Shown here: positions 15,296 through 24,056 of the stretch, in pieces
Layout: the number at the start of each line of letters is the position of its first letter
How positions within the stretch are numbered: the stretch's first letter is position 1
Assembly: GCA_030696345.1 (NCBI GenBank)
Contig: JAUYSK010000027.1
Location: 186,001 to 250,000 of the forward strand
DNA: 64,000 bases
From: Azonexus sp.
GTDB lineage: Bacteria > Pseudomonadota > Gammaproteobacteria > Burkholderiales > Rhodocyclaceae
Direction: 5' to 3'
The notes under the pieces: model-generated
What the model was told of the DNA's origin: nothing
The model's database searches: none
Seen by the model: the letters and a program-made list of their open reading frames with translations, nothing else
Program-made: the position numbers and the translations under genes

Positions 15296-16632
15296 TGTCA
15301 CGCGCCCTGATCTACGCCATCGTCTTTATCGAAGGCTTCTGCTCGCTCGGCGCCGAAATCATCGCGCTGCGCCGACTGGTGCCGCACATCGGCAGTTCGA
15401 TTGTCGTCACCGCGCCGACCATCGGCTTCTTCCTGCTCGCGCTGGCGCTCGGTTACGCCTCGGGCGCCAAGGTTTCCGGCAACTATCTCAATGTTGTTGC
15501 CCGCAACTTTCTGATCGCGGCGGCGCTGGCCGGCATCGGGCTGGCCGGCGTCAGCGTCGATTGGATGTTCGCCCACCTGCAACCGGCGGCGATGGCCTAC
15601 CTCGTCTTCATTGGCGGCGTCCTTTGCCCGCTGGCCTGGCTGCTCGGCCAGACCGTGCCGATCCTGACCAACCTGATGAAAGCCGAAACCACCGGCGAGG
15701 CGAGCGGCATGGCGCTCTACTGGTCCACGCTCGGTTCCTTCCTCGGTTCGCTCAGTCTGTCGCTGCTCGTGATGCAGTGGCTGGGCGTTTCCGCTGCCGT
15801 TTTCGCCTGCGCGCTCGGGCTGGTCATCGGCACGCTACTGCTTACCCGGCGCGATGTGAAAATGGCCCTTTTTTCGCTGTCCACCGCAGCAGTTGCCGCC
15901 GGCTTCAACCTGCAACATGAAGTGACTGCCGATACCGCCTACGCCGAATACATCATCGGCGATGTCGATCTTCCCGGGCAAAACAACCCGCGCGCCTTCT
16001 GGGTCAATAAATCAACCGCCTCGCTGCTCGACGACAGCGAACCGCCCAACTACACGCGCTACATCAAGCATCTGCGGCAGATTCTGCTCGACGATCTAGG
16101 CTTCAAAAACAAGGACATCCTCGTCCTCGGTGCCGGCGGCTTCACGCTATCGCACCGCGAACCGCTGAATCGCTACACCTATGTCGATATCGACCCGGCC
16201 ATCCGCGACATCGCCGAAAAGCACTTCCTGCGCGAACCGGCCCGGGGCGAGTTCATCGCCGACGACGCCCGGCGCTTCGTCGCGACCAGCGAACGCCGTT
16301 TCGATGCCGTGGTGGTCGACGTCTACAGCTCGCACACCTCGATTCCCAGCCACCTCGTCACCCGCGAATTCTGGGCCGGCACCCGTCGCGTGCTCAAGCC
16401 GGACGGCGTCCTGCTCGCCAACCTGATCCTCGACGGCAAACTGGAAACGCCCTATGCCCGCAATCTGCTGGCAACCATCGACAGTGTTTTCGGACGTTGC
16501 GCGGTGGACGTGCTGCACAAGGCAAAAGCGCTGGCCAACGTCGAAATCACCTGTTTTGCTAGCAGCCGGCCAGGCGAAACCGGCATTTACATCGACGAGA
16601 AAAACCGGGCTGACCTCGACCGGGCAAGGTAA
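15295..16632 (+). CDS. membrane-anchored spermidine-synthase-like protein
   Basis: About 445 residues. Residues 1-205 contain six or seven membrane helices (for example IVFIEGFCSLGAEIIALRRLV and VTAPTIGFFLLALALGYASG), the topology of fused polyamine synthase-like membrane proteins. The cytoplasmic C-terminal domain has a Rossmann methyltransferase/spermidine-synthase core: KDILVLGAGGFTLSH (nucleotide loop), YTYVDIDPAIRDIA, FIADDARRFV and FDAVVVDVYSS. The aminopropyltransferase DAD-type catalytic pattern is replaced by VDVYSS, so the substrate may not be a standard polyamine. The 3' end (16565-16600) is partly duplicated at 16988. It is the last gene of the DUF599-rarD operon. Confidence 0.85.
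   Translation: MSRALIYAIVFIEGFCSLGAEIIALRRLVPHIGSSIVVTAPTIGFFLLALALGYASGAKVSGNYLNVVARNFLIAAALAGIGLAGVSVDWMFAHLQPAAMAYLVFIGGVLCPLAWLLGQTVPILTNLMKAETTGEASGMALYWSTLGSFLGSLSLSLLVMQWLGVSAAVFACALGLVIGTLLLTRRDVKMALFSLSTAAVAAGFNLQHEVTADTAYAEYIIGDVDLPGQNNPRAFWVNKSTASLLDDSEPPNYTRYIKHLRQILLDDLGFKNKDILVLGAGGFTLSHREPLNRYTYVDIDPAIRDIAEKHFLREPARGEFIADDARRFVATSERRFDAVVVDVYSSHTSIPSHLVTREFWAGTRRVLKPDGVLLANLILDGKLETPYARNLLATIDSVFGRCAVDVLHKAKALANVEITCFASSRPGETGIYIDEKNRADLDRAR
16565..16600 (+). repeat. direct repeat, original copy in the 3' end of the spermidine-synthase-like gene
   Basis: 36 bases, GCCGGCCAGGCGAAACC onward, encoding PGETGIYIDE, match 16988-17023 with two mismatches. Confidence 0.8.
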
Positions 16633-16634
16633 GG

Positions 16635-16901
16635 CTAGATATCGCCGGCTGGCGCTGGTATCGTCAGTTTCGCGTCGTCAATGAGGACTGCAGCGCCTGC
16701 CTTGCGCACACCATTGCCATGCCAGAAAAGCACCGCCCAGATCAGCGACCCCAGCGGCAGGACAACACCAATACCGAACAGTCCAATCTTCACCGAGCGC
16801 CCCAAGGGCGAGCGGGCAGCGAACATCATTCCGGTTGCCTGCGGCAACTGGCGCGCCCAAACGGTGTAGCCGCGCAGCAATACGGCAGCGTTTTTTATCA
16901 T
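16635..16901 (-). CDS. small inner-membrane protein, 88 aa
   Basis: From the ATG at 16901 the product begins MIKNAAVLLRGYTVWARQL and has one clear membrane helix (IGLFGIGVVLPLGSLIWAVLF) flanked by basic residues, then a short tail ending AKLTIPAPAGDI. I do not recognise a family. The same frame could be extended upstream to 17009, but that would run through the direct repeat and lacks a ribosome site. It converges with the spermidine-synthase-like gene with only 2 bases between their stop codons and lies between two direct repeats. Confidence 0.55.
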   Translation of the reverse strand: MIKNAAVLLRGYTVWARQLPQATGMMFAARSPLGRSVKIGLFGIGVVLPLGSLIWAVLFWHGNGVRKAGAAVLIDDAKLTIPAPAGDI

Positions 16902-16987
16902 GGCGGGCAAACCCTCGTCTAATTTGGCGCAATTGTCGCTGTTGCGCATTGCCGGGAGATGACCGCAGAGTCTCAGTTGCTTGCTTT

Positions 16988-17023
16988 GCCGGCCGAGCGA
17001 AACCGGCATTTACATCGACGAGA
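16988..17023 (+). repeat. direct repeat, second copy of the spermidine-synthase 3' segment
   Basis: Duplicate of 16565-16600. The local frame again reads SETGIYIDE, then continues without a recognisable domain. It suggests that an ancestral gene end was duplicated or that 0.4 kb holding the small membrane protein gene was inserted between the copies. Confidence 0.75.
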
Positions 17024-17620
17024 TGCGAAATCGCACTGTGTTGACCACTGAACCGCATCCAATCAGACCGGACGAAATCATCAACTTGACCAGCCCGAGC
17101 AGAACGACAGGAGGGTGCCCATTACCGCCGGTCAAGCAATCAGTGGATGAACGACAGGTATCAGAGTGAAGCAGTCTTTTGGCGCGTCAGCCCATCGAAA
17201 GCGGCTCGGTCAAGGCCACCTTAAGCCCGTAGTCAGACCCAAGCAGCAATGCTGCCGGTTATCTGTTGCGCGGGGCGATCCATGAGCTTGGCAACTTCAG
17301 GTTACTGCCGCAATCGACCACCCGAGAGATATTCATAGCCTCGACGTTACAGCGGCGGGTGACGAAGCATGCCTATTATTTTGAACTACAGCTAACGAAT
17401 AGCAAGACGGAAAATGCGGTACGCATCTTGCGGATCAGTACCTTCTCTCATTGGCGATATGTGCGACGGTTGAAAAATCCAGAACTGACATTTCTCTGCA
17501 TCTTTTTCCCAACGTAGTACTGAAAAAGTTTGCGGAATCAATTCGCTAATGGTATTTCAATTTTACCATTTTCATGGCTGTGATATGCTGAAAGTAATAT
17601 TTTTGTGAGGAACGTCTGTC
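17024..17620. other. intergenic stretch upstream of the two-partner secretion pair
   Basis: No convincing gene is present; an 83-codon frame at 17266-17517 has neither a ribosome site nor recognisable motifs. The last 100 bases are AT-rich and probably carry the tpsA promoter (TGATATGCT-like -10 region near 17580, GTGAGGA ribosome site at 17605-17611). Confidence 0.45.
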
Positions 17621-20425
17621 ATGAACAAAACTCACCGCATTGTCTGGTCTGAGTCCCGCCAGTCCTACGTTGTAACCCATGAAAAATCCGCCTTCGGCGG
17701 CCGCCCCGGCGCGACCCTGGCTTTGAGCGTAGCCCTATTACTTGGCATGCCGGCTCAAGCCGCCCCTGGCGCCAACGAACTACCCACCGGCGGCAACGTG
17801 GTGGCTGGCGCCGCCACCATAAGTACCAATGGCAACCGTATGGACGTGCTGCAAACTACCCAGCGCACCGCCATTGACTGGAACACCTTCAACATCGGCA
17901 GCGCCGCGCATGTGCACTTTCAGCAACCTACTGGGGGCGCGGCGCTCAACCGCGTGCTCGACACCAACGCCAGCCAGATCTACGGCAAGCTCACATCCAC
18001 CGGCCAGATCTTCCTCGTCAACCCCAACGGTGTGTTCTTCGCCCCTGGCGCGCAGGTAGATGTCGGTGGACTTGTCGCCTCCACACTCGCGATCTCCAAC
18101 GCCGACTTCATGGCCGGTAACTATACGTTTCAGGGCAGCAGCAGCAACGCCATCATCAACCAAGGCAACATCAAAGTCGGCCCTGGGGGGACGGCAGCAC
18201 TGATCGCCGCCAAGATCATCAACGACGGCAGCATAGAAGCGCCGCAGGGCAACGTTCTGCTCGGTGCCGGCAGCAAGGTCACGCTCGACATGGGTGGCCC
18301 GGTCAAGCTACTGATAGAAAATGACGCGCTGGAAACCCTCATCAAAAACGGTGGCGCCATCAGGGCCAATGGCGGCGTGGTTTGGCTCACCTCTCAAGCC
18401 GCCAACAGCCTCGCTAGCAGTGTCATCAACAACACCGGCCTGATCGAAGCGCAAACGCTGGCCACGGGCGAGAAGGGCGAGATCATTTTGTTTGCGCATG
18501 ATGGAATCGCCCATGTTGCGGGAGTACTTGATGCATCTGCGCCCCATGGTGGTGACGGTGGCTTTATCGAAACTAGTGGCAAAAAAGTCATCAATAGCCC
18601 GGATCTCTATGTGACGACGCTGGCCCCCTTTGGGCAAACAGGGAATTGGCTAATTGACCCGGCGACCTACACGGTTGCGGCAAGCGGTGGCGACGAAACC
18701 GGGGCCGTGTTGGCAGGACGTTTAGCTGGAACAAACATCCAGCTACAGGCGGACACCACCATCAATATCAATGATGCGGTGAGTTGGTCTGCCAATAAAT
18801 TAACGCTGACCTCCGGTGGCAACATTAATATCAATGCCAACCTCACAGCAACTGGAACAGGAAGTCTGGCCTTTGAATACGGCCAGTCAACTGCGGGCGG
18901 TTCGGGCTCGACGTATGCAGTAGCGAACGCCGCCAAGATTTATATTCCTCAAGCCACAGCCTTTACGTGGAAAAAAGGTTCTGCTGGCACCACAAAAAAT
19001 CTAATTTTCGATAATGGCAATCTCCGGTTCGGAAATGGGACGCAGGCCTCTCTGAATAGCAATGGTCTTTTAGAGCAGCCTTGGTATTTCGACAATACCT
19101 CTGTAGTGAGCGGAATAACCCGCAATGGCTGGTTCAAGCTCACTTTCAGCAATTTCGCACTCAACATGGAAGTAGGAGCCGGTGGCGATGGCACTTCGAG
19201 TTGGAACAGAAACGGCCAACTCCTTGATAGCCAAACCAATCTTAGCGCATCTATTTCGAACAGCAGTTTCGATATCTCGGGGTATCAAGAAGGTATTGGC
19301 ACTATCGTTTCCAGCGTAACGCTCGGATTTTCCGGAGGAGGAGAATCTGTCAGGGTGGATAACACATACACCTTGTCCGCAGGCGCATCCTTCGTCAAGA
19401 TCGACACCAATCTCACCAACGTAGGCGGGGGGGCAGCCAACAACTTGCGACTCTGGGTTGGTACCCAAGACGATTATGTCGCCACCCGTGACAGTCAATT
19501 CAAGTACAAGGGCAACCTCACCGCGAATGGCTTTGAGCAGATCACTTCGCAAAACGAACAGGCCAAAGCACTCAAGGTCACGGAGTTCAACACAGGAGAA
19601 GGGGCTGCGATTCTCTTCTATTCGACTTCGGACGGTGCCGACACTTCGATAGAAAGGTGCTGTAGCTTTACAAACGCAACAAGTATAAATCCGCGTTCCT
19701 CACTTATTTTCCGCGGCGTTGACGGAAGTGGAAATCCAAGCGCAGAGGATGGTTCTTACGCGCTATTCATCCGATTGCCGGATCTCGCTGTCGGGCAAAA
19801 TGGAGGCATGACTTGGTATTATGCAGCAGCACCGGCGGCGCAGCTTAATGCGGTGGTCAACACGGTAGCCCAATCTGCTGGAGTTGGAGCGCCACCTCCA
19901 CCGCCACCTCCATCGCCACCCACAACCATCCCGCAGGAAACTGCCGTAGCAGGCGCGCAACGCACCCCGATCGAAGTGGTTGCTTACACAACTGCTGGCA
20001 CGAATCTCTTGTCGCCGACAGCACCGCCTCCAACAGTAGTTATTTCCAATCAAGGAACACTACCCGTCTTTGATGTCTTCGGCGGCCTGGCCTTCGTTCA
20101 GGTTACAACGACTCCACCTGCCGTTAGCACCTCGGGAGCCACAGGCCACGGCGGAACTACCACAAGCGGGAGAACGGGATCAAGCGAAGCCATTACACCC
20201 AGTGGTACAAGCGGATCCTCGATCTCTCCCGAGGAGGGCGCTACAACAGGATCGACTATCGGACAACCGTCTCAAGAAGGCAGAGTATTATCGGGTACCC
20301 CCGAATTCAGTGGTCGGGATTCGTTTGGATTCATGCGAGTGTTCGTCATCGACGGTGGTTTGAACCTACCCGAATTGACCCTGAACGGCCTAAGAAAAAC
20401 ACGTCGGAACGACGCCAATCAATAA
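17621..20425 (+). CDS. two-partner secretion exoprotein (TpsA, filamentous haemagglutinin type)
   Basis: 934 residues. The N-terminus is an extended signal peptide (ESPR: MNKTHRIVWSESRQSYVV, then a hydrophobic core and AQAAP). Residues 48-330 form the TPS/haemagglutination-activity domain with TTQRTAIDWNTFNIG, the NPNGVFFAPGAQVDVGGLVAST signature and beta-helix repeats. The central part (about 470-720) does not look like the usual FHA repeats. A proline-rich linker (VGAPPPPPPPSPP) and a Gly/Ser/Thr-rich tail follow. The protein should be exported by Sec and translocated by the TpsB partner encoded 24 bases downstream. Its surface role, adhesion or other, cannot be told. It is short for an FHA-type adhesin. 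Confidence 0.9.
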   Translation: MNKTHRIVWSESRQSYVVTHEKSAFGGRPGATLALSVALLLGMPAQAAPGANELPTGGNVVAGAATISTNGNRMDVLQTTQRTAIDWNTFNIGSAAHVHFQQPTGGAALNRVLDTNASQIYGKLTSTGQIFLVNPNGVFFAPGAQVDVGGLVASTLAISNADFMAGNYTFQGSSSNAIINQGNIKVGPGGTAALIAAKIINDGSIEAPQGNVLLGAGSKVTLDMGGPVKLLIENDALETLIKNGGAIRANGGVVWLTSQAANSLASSVINNTGLIEAQTLATGEKGEIILFAHDGIAHVAGVLDASAPHGGDGGFIETSGKKVINSPDLYVTTLAPFGQTGNWLIDPATYTVAASGGDETGAVLAGRLAGTNIQLQADTTININDAVSWSANKLTLTSGGNININANLTATGTGSLAFEYGQSTAGGSGSTYAVANAAKIYIPQATAFTWKKGSAGTTKNLIFDNGNLRFGNGTQASLNSNGLLEQPWYFDNTSVVSGITRNGWFKLTFSNFALNMEVGAGGDGTSSWNRNGQLLDSQTNLSASISNSSFDISGYQEGIGTIVSSVTLGFSGGGESVRVDNTYTLSAGASFVKIDTNLTNVGGGAANNLRLWVGTQDDYVATRDSQFKYKGNLTANGFEQITSQNEQAKALKVTEFNTGEGAAILFYSTSDGADTSIERCCSFTNATSINPRSSLIFRGVDGSGNPSAEDGSYALFIRLPDLAVGQNGGMTWYYAAAPAAQLNAVVNTVAQSAGVGAPPPPPPPSPPTTIPQETAVAGAQRTPIEVVAYTTAGTNLLSPTAPPPTVVISNQGTLPVFDVFGGLAFVQVTTTPPAVSTSGATGHGGTTTSGRTGSSEAITPSGTSGSSISPEEGATTGSTIGQPSQEGRVLSGTPEFSGRDSFGFMRVFVIDGGLNLPELTLNGLRKTRRNDANQ

Positions 20426-20449
20426 CACCGAAATTACGGATGCTTTGTC

Positions 20450-22111
20450 ATGACGATCTTTCGTTTTTCCCTGCTGGCCGCTTCGTTTGCTGCCGCATTT
20501 CCTGCCACAACTCTCGCCCAGCAACAACCCGACGCTGGCCAGACGCTGCAACAACAGCAACAGGCGCCGCAACTGCCGCGTAGCGGCCCAGCCATCGACG
20601 TGCAGACCCCGTTGCCAGCCACAACGGCTCCCGGAGGTGCTGAACTAACTCTCACCAGTGTCAGCATTTCTGGCGCGTCAGTCTTTACCGAAGACGAACT
20701 TTTGGTTCTGCTTGGCTACGTTACCGGCAAACGCTACGACCTTGCCGGACTGCGCGCGCTGGCCGAACGCATCTCGGCGCATTACCGTGCCAAAGGCTTC
20801 CCCTTCGCCCGCGCCTTTATCCCCCAACAGGCAATGGCCGACGGCTCACTGCGCATTGATGTTGTCGAGGGGCGCTACGGTCAAGTGAAGACCACCGGCG
20901 AGCGAGCCGACAAAGCCCAAGGCTTCCTCGATCACCTTAAGCCGGGTACTGTGATCGAAAGCGTCCCCTTGGAGCGTGCCACTTTGGTTCTCGATGACCA
21001 GCCGGGTATTAAGGCCACCCCCATTCTTAGACCAGGACAGGAGGTCGGCACCGGCGACCTCGACGTAAGGGTCGAACGCACCCCTGGCTTAAGTGGCGAT
21101 ATTGGCCTCGATAACCACGGAAACCGCTTTACCGGCCAGAATCGGGTGCGTGCCAACCTGCAATGGGATAGCCCCTTCACCTTCGGTGATCAGATGACCA
21201 TTAGATCATTGTATTCGGATGAAAACATGTGGTTGGGCAGCCTTGGATATAGTCTGCCACTCGGAAGTAGTGGGCTGCGCGGCTACATCGGCTATGCACA
21301 CACCTACTACCAACTCGCCAAGGATTTTGCCACCCTGGAAGCCAGTGGCACGGCCAAGGTGAGTAGCTTGGGCCTCTCTTACCCGATCATACGTTCGCAA
21401 AAGGCCAATCTCACCTTCACGACCACGTATCAGCATAAGAAACTGAACGACAAACAACAGGTAGCCGGCACGAATGACGACAAATCCAGCGACAGCCTGC
21501 CGATTGCGCTCAACTTCGACCTGCGTGACGGCTTGTGGGGTGGCGGCATCACCTACGGTAGCCTCGCCTACACCGCCGGCCGGCTTAGGCTCGGCAGCGT
21601 GTTAGAGAACACCGACCAGACCAGCGGCCAGAACACGCGCGGCAGCTTCAACAAATGGAACCTTGACATCGCCCGTGCCCAAGCCACGCCAGTTGCCGAC
21701 CTCTCGCTGTTTGGCAGGGTCTCTGTACAGCATGCGGGCAAGAACTTGGATAGTTCCGAAGGCTTCAGCATCGGCGGCGCCAACGGAGTGCGTGCCTATC
21801 CTTCAGGCGAAGGCAACGGCGACGAAGGCTGGCTGCTGCAACTCGAAGTACGCTACGCATTGGGGCCTTACACTCCTTATCTCTTCCACGACAATGGTCG
21901 CGTCGCGCTGAATGCCAATAACAGCAACCTGATAACGCCGGCCAATCCGAACTACCGCTCGATTGGCGGCGAAGGTGTGGGCTTGCGCTTTACGCGCAAC
22001 AACTGGAACATCGACGCCAACCTCTCGTGGCGTAGCCATGGTGGCAAACCGCTGTCCGACGGGGCTGATCGCACTCCGCGCATTTGGGTGACAGCGGGCT
22101 ACAGGTTCTAA
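20450..22111 (+). CDS. two-partner secretion outer-membrane transporter (TpsB, ShlB/FhaC family)
   Basis: 553 residues: a Sec signal peptide (LLAASFAAAFPATTLAQ), a Gln-rich linker, POTRA domains (roughly 65-215, including VSISGASVFTEDELLVLLG and RIDVVEGRYGQV) and a C-terminal 16-strand barrel. The barrel has the family motifs VRAYPSGE (L6 loop, VRGY/F type) and ends with aromatic phenylalanine (WVTAGYRF). It inserts in the outer membrane and exports the TpsA protein encoded just upstream, recognising its TPS domain. The two genes should form an operon. A MITE copy lies 15 bases after the stop codon. Confidence 0.94.
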   Translation: MTIFRFSLLAASFAAAFPATTLAQQQPDAGQTLQQQQQAPQLPRSGPAIDVQTPLPATTAPGGAELTLTSVSISGASVFTEDELLVLLGYVTGKRYDLAGLRALAERISAHYRAKGFPFARAFIPQQAMADGSLRIDVVEGRYGQVKTTGERADKAQGFLDHLKPGTVIESVPLERATLVLDDQPGIKATPILRPGQEVGTGDLDVRVERTPGLSGDIGLDNHGNRFTGQNRVRANLQWDSPFTFGDQMTIRSLYSDENMWLGSLGYSLPLGSSGLRGYIGYAHTYYQLAKDFATLEASGTAKVSSLGLSYPIIRSQKANLTFTTTYQHKKLNDKQQVAGTNDDKSSDSLPIALNFDLRDGLWGGGITYGSLAYTAGRLRLGSVLENTDQTSGQNTRGSFNKWNLDIARAQATPVADLSLFGRVSVQHAGKNLDSSEGFSIGGANGVRAYPSGEGNGDEGWLLQLEVRYALGPYTPYLFHDNGRVALNANNSNLITPANPNYRSIGGEGVGLRFTRNNWNIDANLSWRSHGGKPLSDGADRTPRIWVTAGYRF

Positions 22112-22126
22112 GTAACTTTAGCAACC

Positions 22127-22242
22127 TATTGATCAGGCCCTGTGAAGTATTAACTTATCGCCCCGAGACTGTCGTGGGGCACACAGGGCTTTGAGAGGCT
22201 CAGCCCGAGAGAAACTCAAGACTTCATCGGGCCGGAGCAATA
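22127..22242. mobile_element. 116-bp MITE-like element, copy 2
   Basis: Identical over all 116 bases to the copy at 6336-6451, in the same orientation and again bounded by TA. It lies directly after the tpsB gene and may affect 3' end formation of the tpsAB transcript through its hairpins. Confidence 0.88.
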
Positions 22243-22804
22243 GTCACAGTGGTGCCTACGGCGGCCCTTGGACGGCCTCAGACAATCTTCCGGTTAAGCC
22301 ACAGATAGCGGAGACTGGTAACCTCCAACTTCCAACCGGGTGCTACTAATCAAGTCAAAGACCGGTCAAGTCGATAATCTTTCCGTGGAGTGCCATCTCG
22401 GGGGCGGGCGACAACTCCGCTTGGATGTGAGCCATTGAACATCTGACGGCTCGACCAGCCTTGGGAGTCGGAAGTTTTCACTCTCTGGATAGGAAAACTG
22501 CCCTTCGTGGCCCCTTGAGGCTAAACGGCAGGCAAAAGACCTACTTTGCGCATTAAGCCAGTCGTCGTAATGGCTGAGTTGCTTGCGTAGAACGTCCGGC
22601 AGCTCTCAGAGTGCTGCGGTCGTTCAGGTGGCGGCTATCAAGAAATGCCGTATGACCGTAGTTGGCCGATGTCTGCCGGATGATATTTTCATTGTCACCG
22701 TGCCGGGTTGGTCAGGCGCACGATATTTGCTGGTCAGCACTGGTGAGAATTCATGGTCAACCCACGTGATGTTCCGCAACGAGAGAAAGCGAGCCGACCG
22801 CTAA
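22243..22804. other. gene-free stretch after the second MITE
   Basis: No frame here has a ribosome site or family resemblance. The sequence reads like decayed or non-coding DNA. It contains only a partial match to the dispersed repeat (TGCTGCGGTCGTT near 22612). Confidence 0.5.
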
Positions 22805-23290
22805 CTATTTAATGCCGCGGCCCGCCTTCAGCATTCGATCGTACAGCACCACATTGACCGTTGCCGCCAGGTTCATGCAGCCTTGGGTGGGGATGTAAAC
22901 AATGTCGCGGCACCATGAGGTCACGTTCTTTTTCAGGCTGCCGTCTTCCGGGCCGAAGATGTAGAACGCCCGCTCCGGGTGCTGATACTCGGTGAGCGGC
23001 CTGGCATCCGGGTGCACTTCGATAGCCACCGGAACGCAGCCAAAGGGGATGACTTGCTGCAGATCATCCACCCCGATCAATGGCAGTTGCAGATGGACCT
23101 GTTTGGTATCGGTGCGAAACTCCGCAGCACGTTCGTAGCGTTTTCCTGTGTAGAAAACCGTGTTGACGCCGTAGCAGCCGGCGGCCCGCATGATCGAGCC
23201 GACATTCTCCGGCCCCTTCGGGTTGTAGAGACCGAGGCAGGTGTAGCCGGTGTAAGCCTTGACGGCCTGGTTTCGGGTAATGGTTTCCAT
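22805..23290 (-). CDS. SpoU/TrmH-family RNA 2'-O-methyltransferase
   Basis: 161 residues, a compact SpoU domain with the three SPOUT motifs: NPKGPENVGSIMRAAGCYGV (motif 1), FYIFGPEDGSLKK (motif 2) and YIPTQGCMNLAATVNVVLYDR (motif 3). Proteins of this family use S-adenosylmethionine and a trefoil-knot fold to methylate ribose in tRNA or rRNA; TrmL-sized members act on the tRNA wobble base, but this protein's target is not certain. The start at 23290 (METITRNQAVKAY) is preferred over the one three codons upstream. It lies 9 bases after the TetR repressor gene on the same strand and may be co-transcribed. Confidence 0.88.
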   Translation of the reverse strand: METITRNQAVKAYTGYTCLGLYNPKGPENVGSIMRAAGCYGVNTVFYTGKRYERAAEFRTDTKQVHLQLPLIGVDDLQQVIPFGCVPVAIEVHPDARPLTEYQHPERAFYIFGPEDGSLKKNVTSWCRDIVYIPTQGCMNLAATVNVVLYDRMLKAGRGIK

Positions 23291-23299
23291 GCCGTCCAC

Positions 23300-23923
23300 T
23301 CAGGCACCCCGGCGCCGAAGCGCCATGTGCATCGTGATCATCTGCGGAATCTTCTGCGCCAGATCACTTCCATTCCGGCAACCGAGCAACAGGTGCAGCA
23401 AGCCGCTGGTGAAGGCCCAGGTATCGCGGGCCGCCATCAACGGATCAATTCCTTCGCGGAGCATCCCTTTGTCGGCGGCACTGCGGTAGACGCGCTCCAT
23501 TTTTTCCAGAAACTCCTGAGCCGGTCGGCCAACCTCCTCCTGGACGCTGGCAAATTCATCGACGTACTCACAGCGCGAAACCATGATTTCAAAGACTTCG
23601 CGAACCACCGAGCAGTCATCGAGGACACGAAAAAACTCCTTCACCGAAGCCTCGATGGCATCAAGCGGGTTGCCGTACGCCTCGGAAAGCAGAAAAGAAT
23701 CCGTGCGCTCGACCATCGGCGCGAAGACATCCTCGCGCATGGCGAAGAACAGTTCAGCCTTGTCCTTGAAGTGCCAGTAAATGGCGCCACGAGTCACGCC
23801 GGCCTCCTTGGCAATCGTCTCCAGCGTCGAACGACTGACGCCGCAGCGATGAAATACCGCGCGCGCCGATTCGATAATCTCCTTGCGGGTCTTTTCCGCT
23901 TCTTCTTTGGTTTTTCTGACCAT
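23300..23923 (-). CDS. TetR/AcrR-family transcriptional repressor of the RND pump
   Basis: 207 residues. The N-terminal helix-turn-helix domain (residues 12-58) reads RKEIIESARAVFHRCGVSRSTLETIAKEAGVTRGAIYWHF, the classic TetR motif, and closely resembles the AcrR/TtgR/MexZ subgroup. The remaining helices form the ligand pocket and dimer surface. It is divergent from the efflux operon across 133 bases that hold an AcrR-like palindrome over the pump promoter. Expected role: it represses the pump and probably its own gene until a drug-like ligand binds. Its 3' end leads into the SpoU methyltransferase gene. Confidence 0.93.
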   Translation of the reverse strand: MVRKTKEEAEKTRKEIIESARAVFHRCGVSRSTLETIAKEAGVTRGAIYWHFKDKAELFFAMREDVFAPMVERTDSFLLSEAYGNPLDAIEASVKEFFRVLDDCSVVREVFEIMVSRCEYVDEFASVQEEVGRPAQEFLEKMERVYRSAADKGMLREGIDPLMAARDTWAFTSGLLHLLLGCRNGSDLAQKIPQMITMHMALRRRGA

Positions 23924-23996
23924 GTGTACTCTCCCAGACAGATGATTGCGCCGACTTCTGCAAAGATCAAGGCATCAGAAAGATAACCCGAATTAA

Positions 23997-24024
23997 TTTA
24001 CATACATCCGTGTTTGTATATAAT
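23997..24024 (+). promoter_or_regulatory. RND pump promoter with overlapping TetR-family operator
   Basis: TTTACA (23997) and TATAAT (24019) are separated by 16 bases. Between and over them lies the inverted repeat TACATACA-N5-TGTTTGTA, which resembles AcrR operators. Repressor binding would block RNA polymerase. The site is 33-60 bases upstream of the pump's first gene. Confidence 0.75.
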
Positions 24025-24056
24025 AGCCGAAAATTCGCCATTCAGGAGCAGCACAC

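Noticed and set aside
16981..17517. Short open frames after the spermidine-synthase 3' duplicate
   Set aside because: They have no ribosome sites or recognisable domains; one begins inside the direct repeat and is best explained by the duplication.
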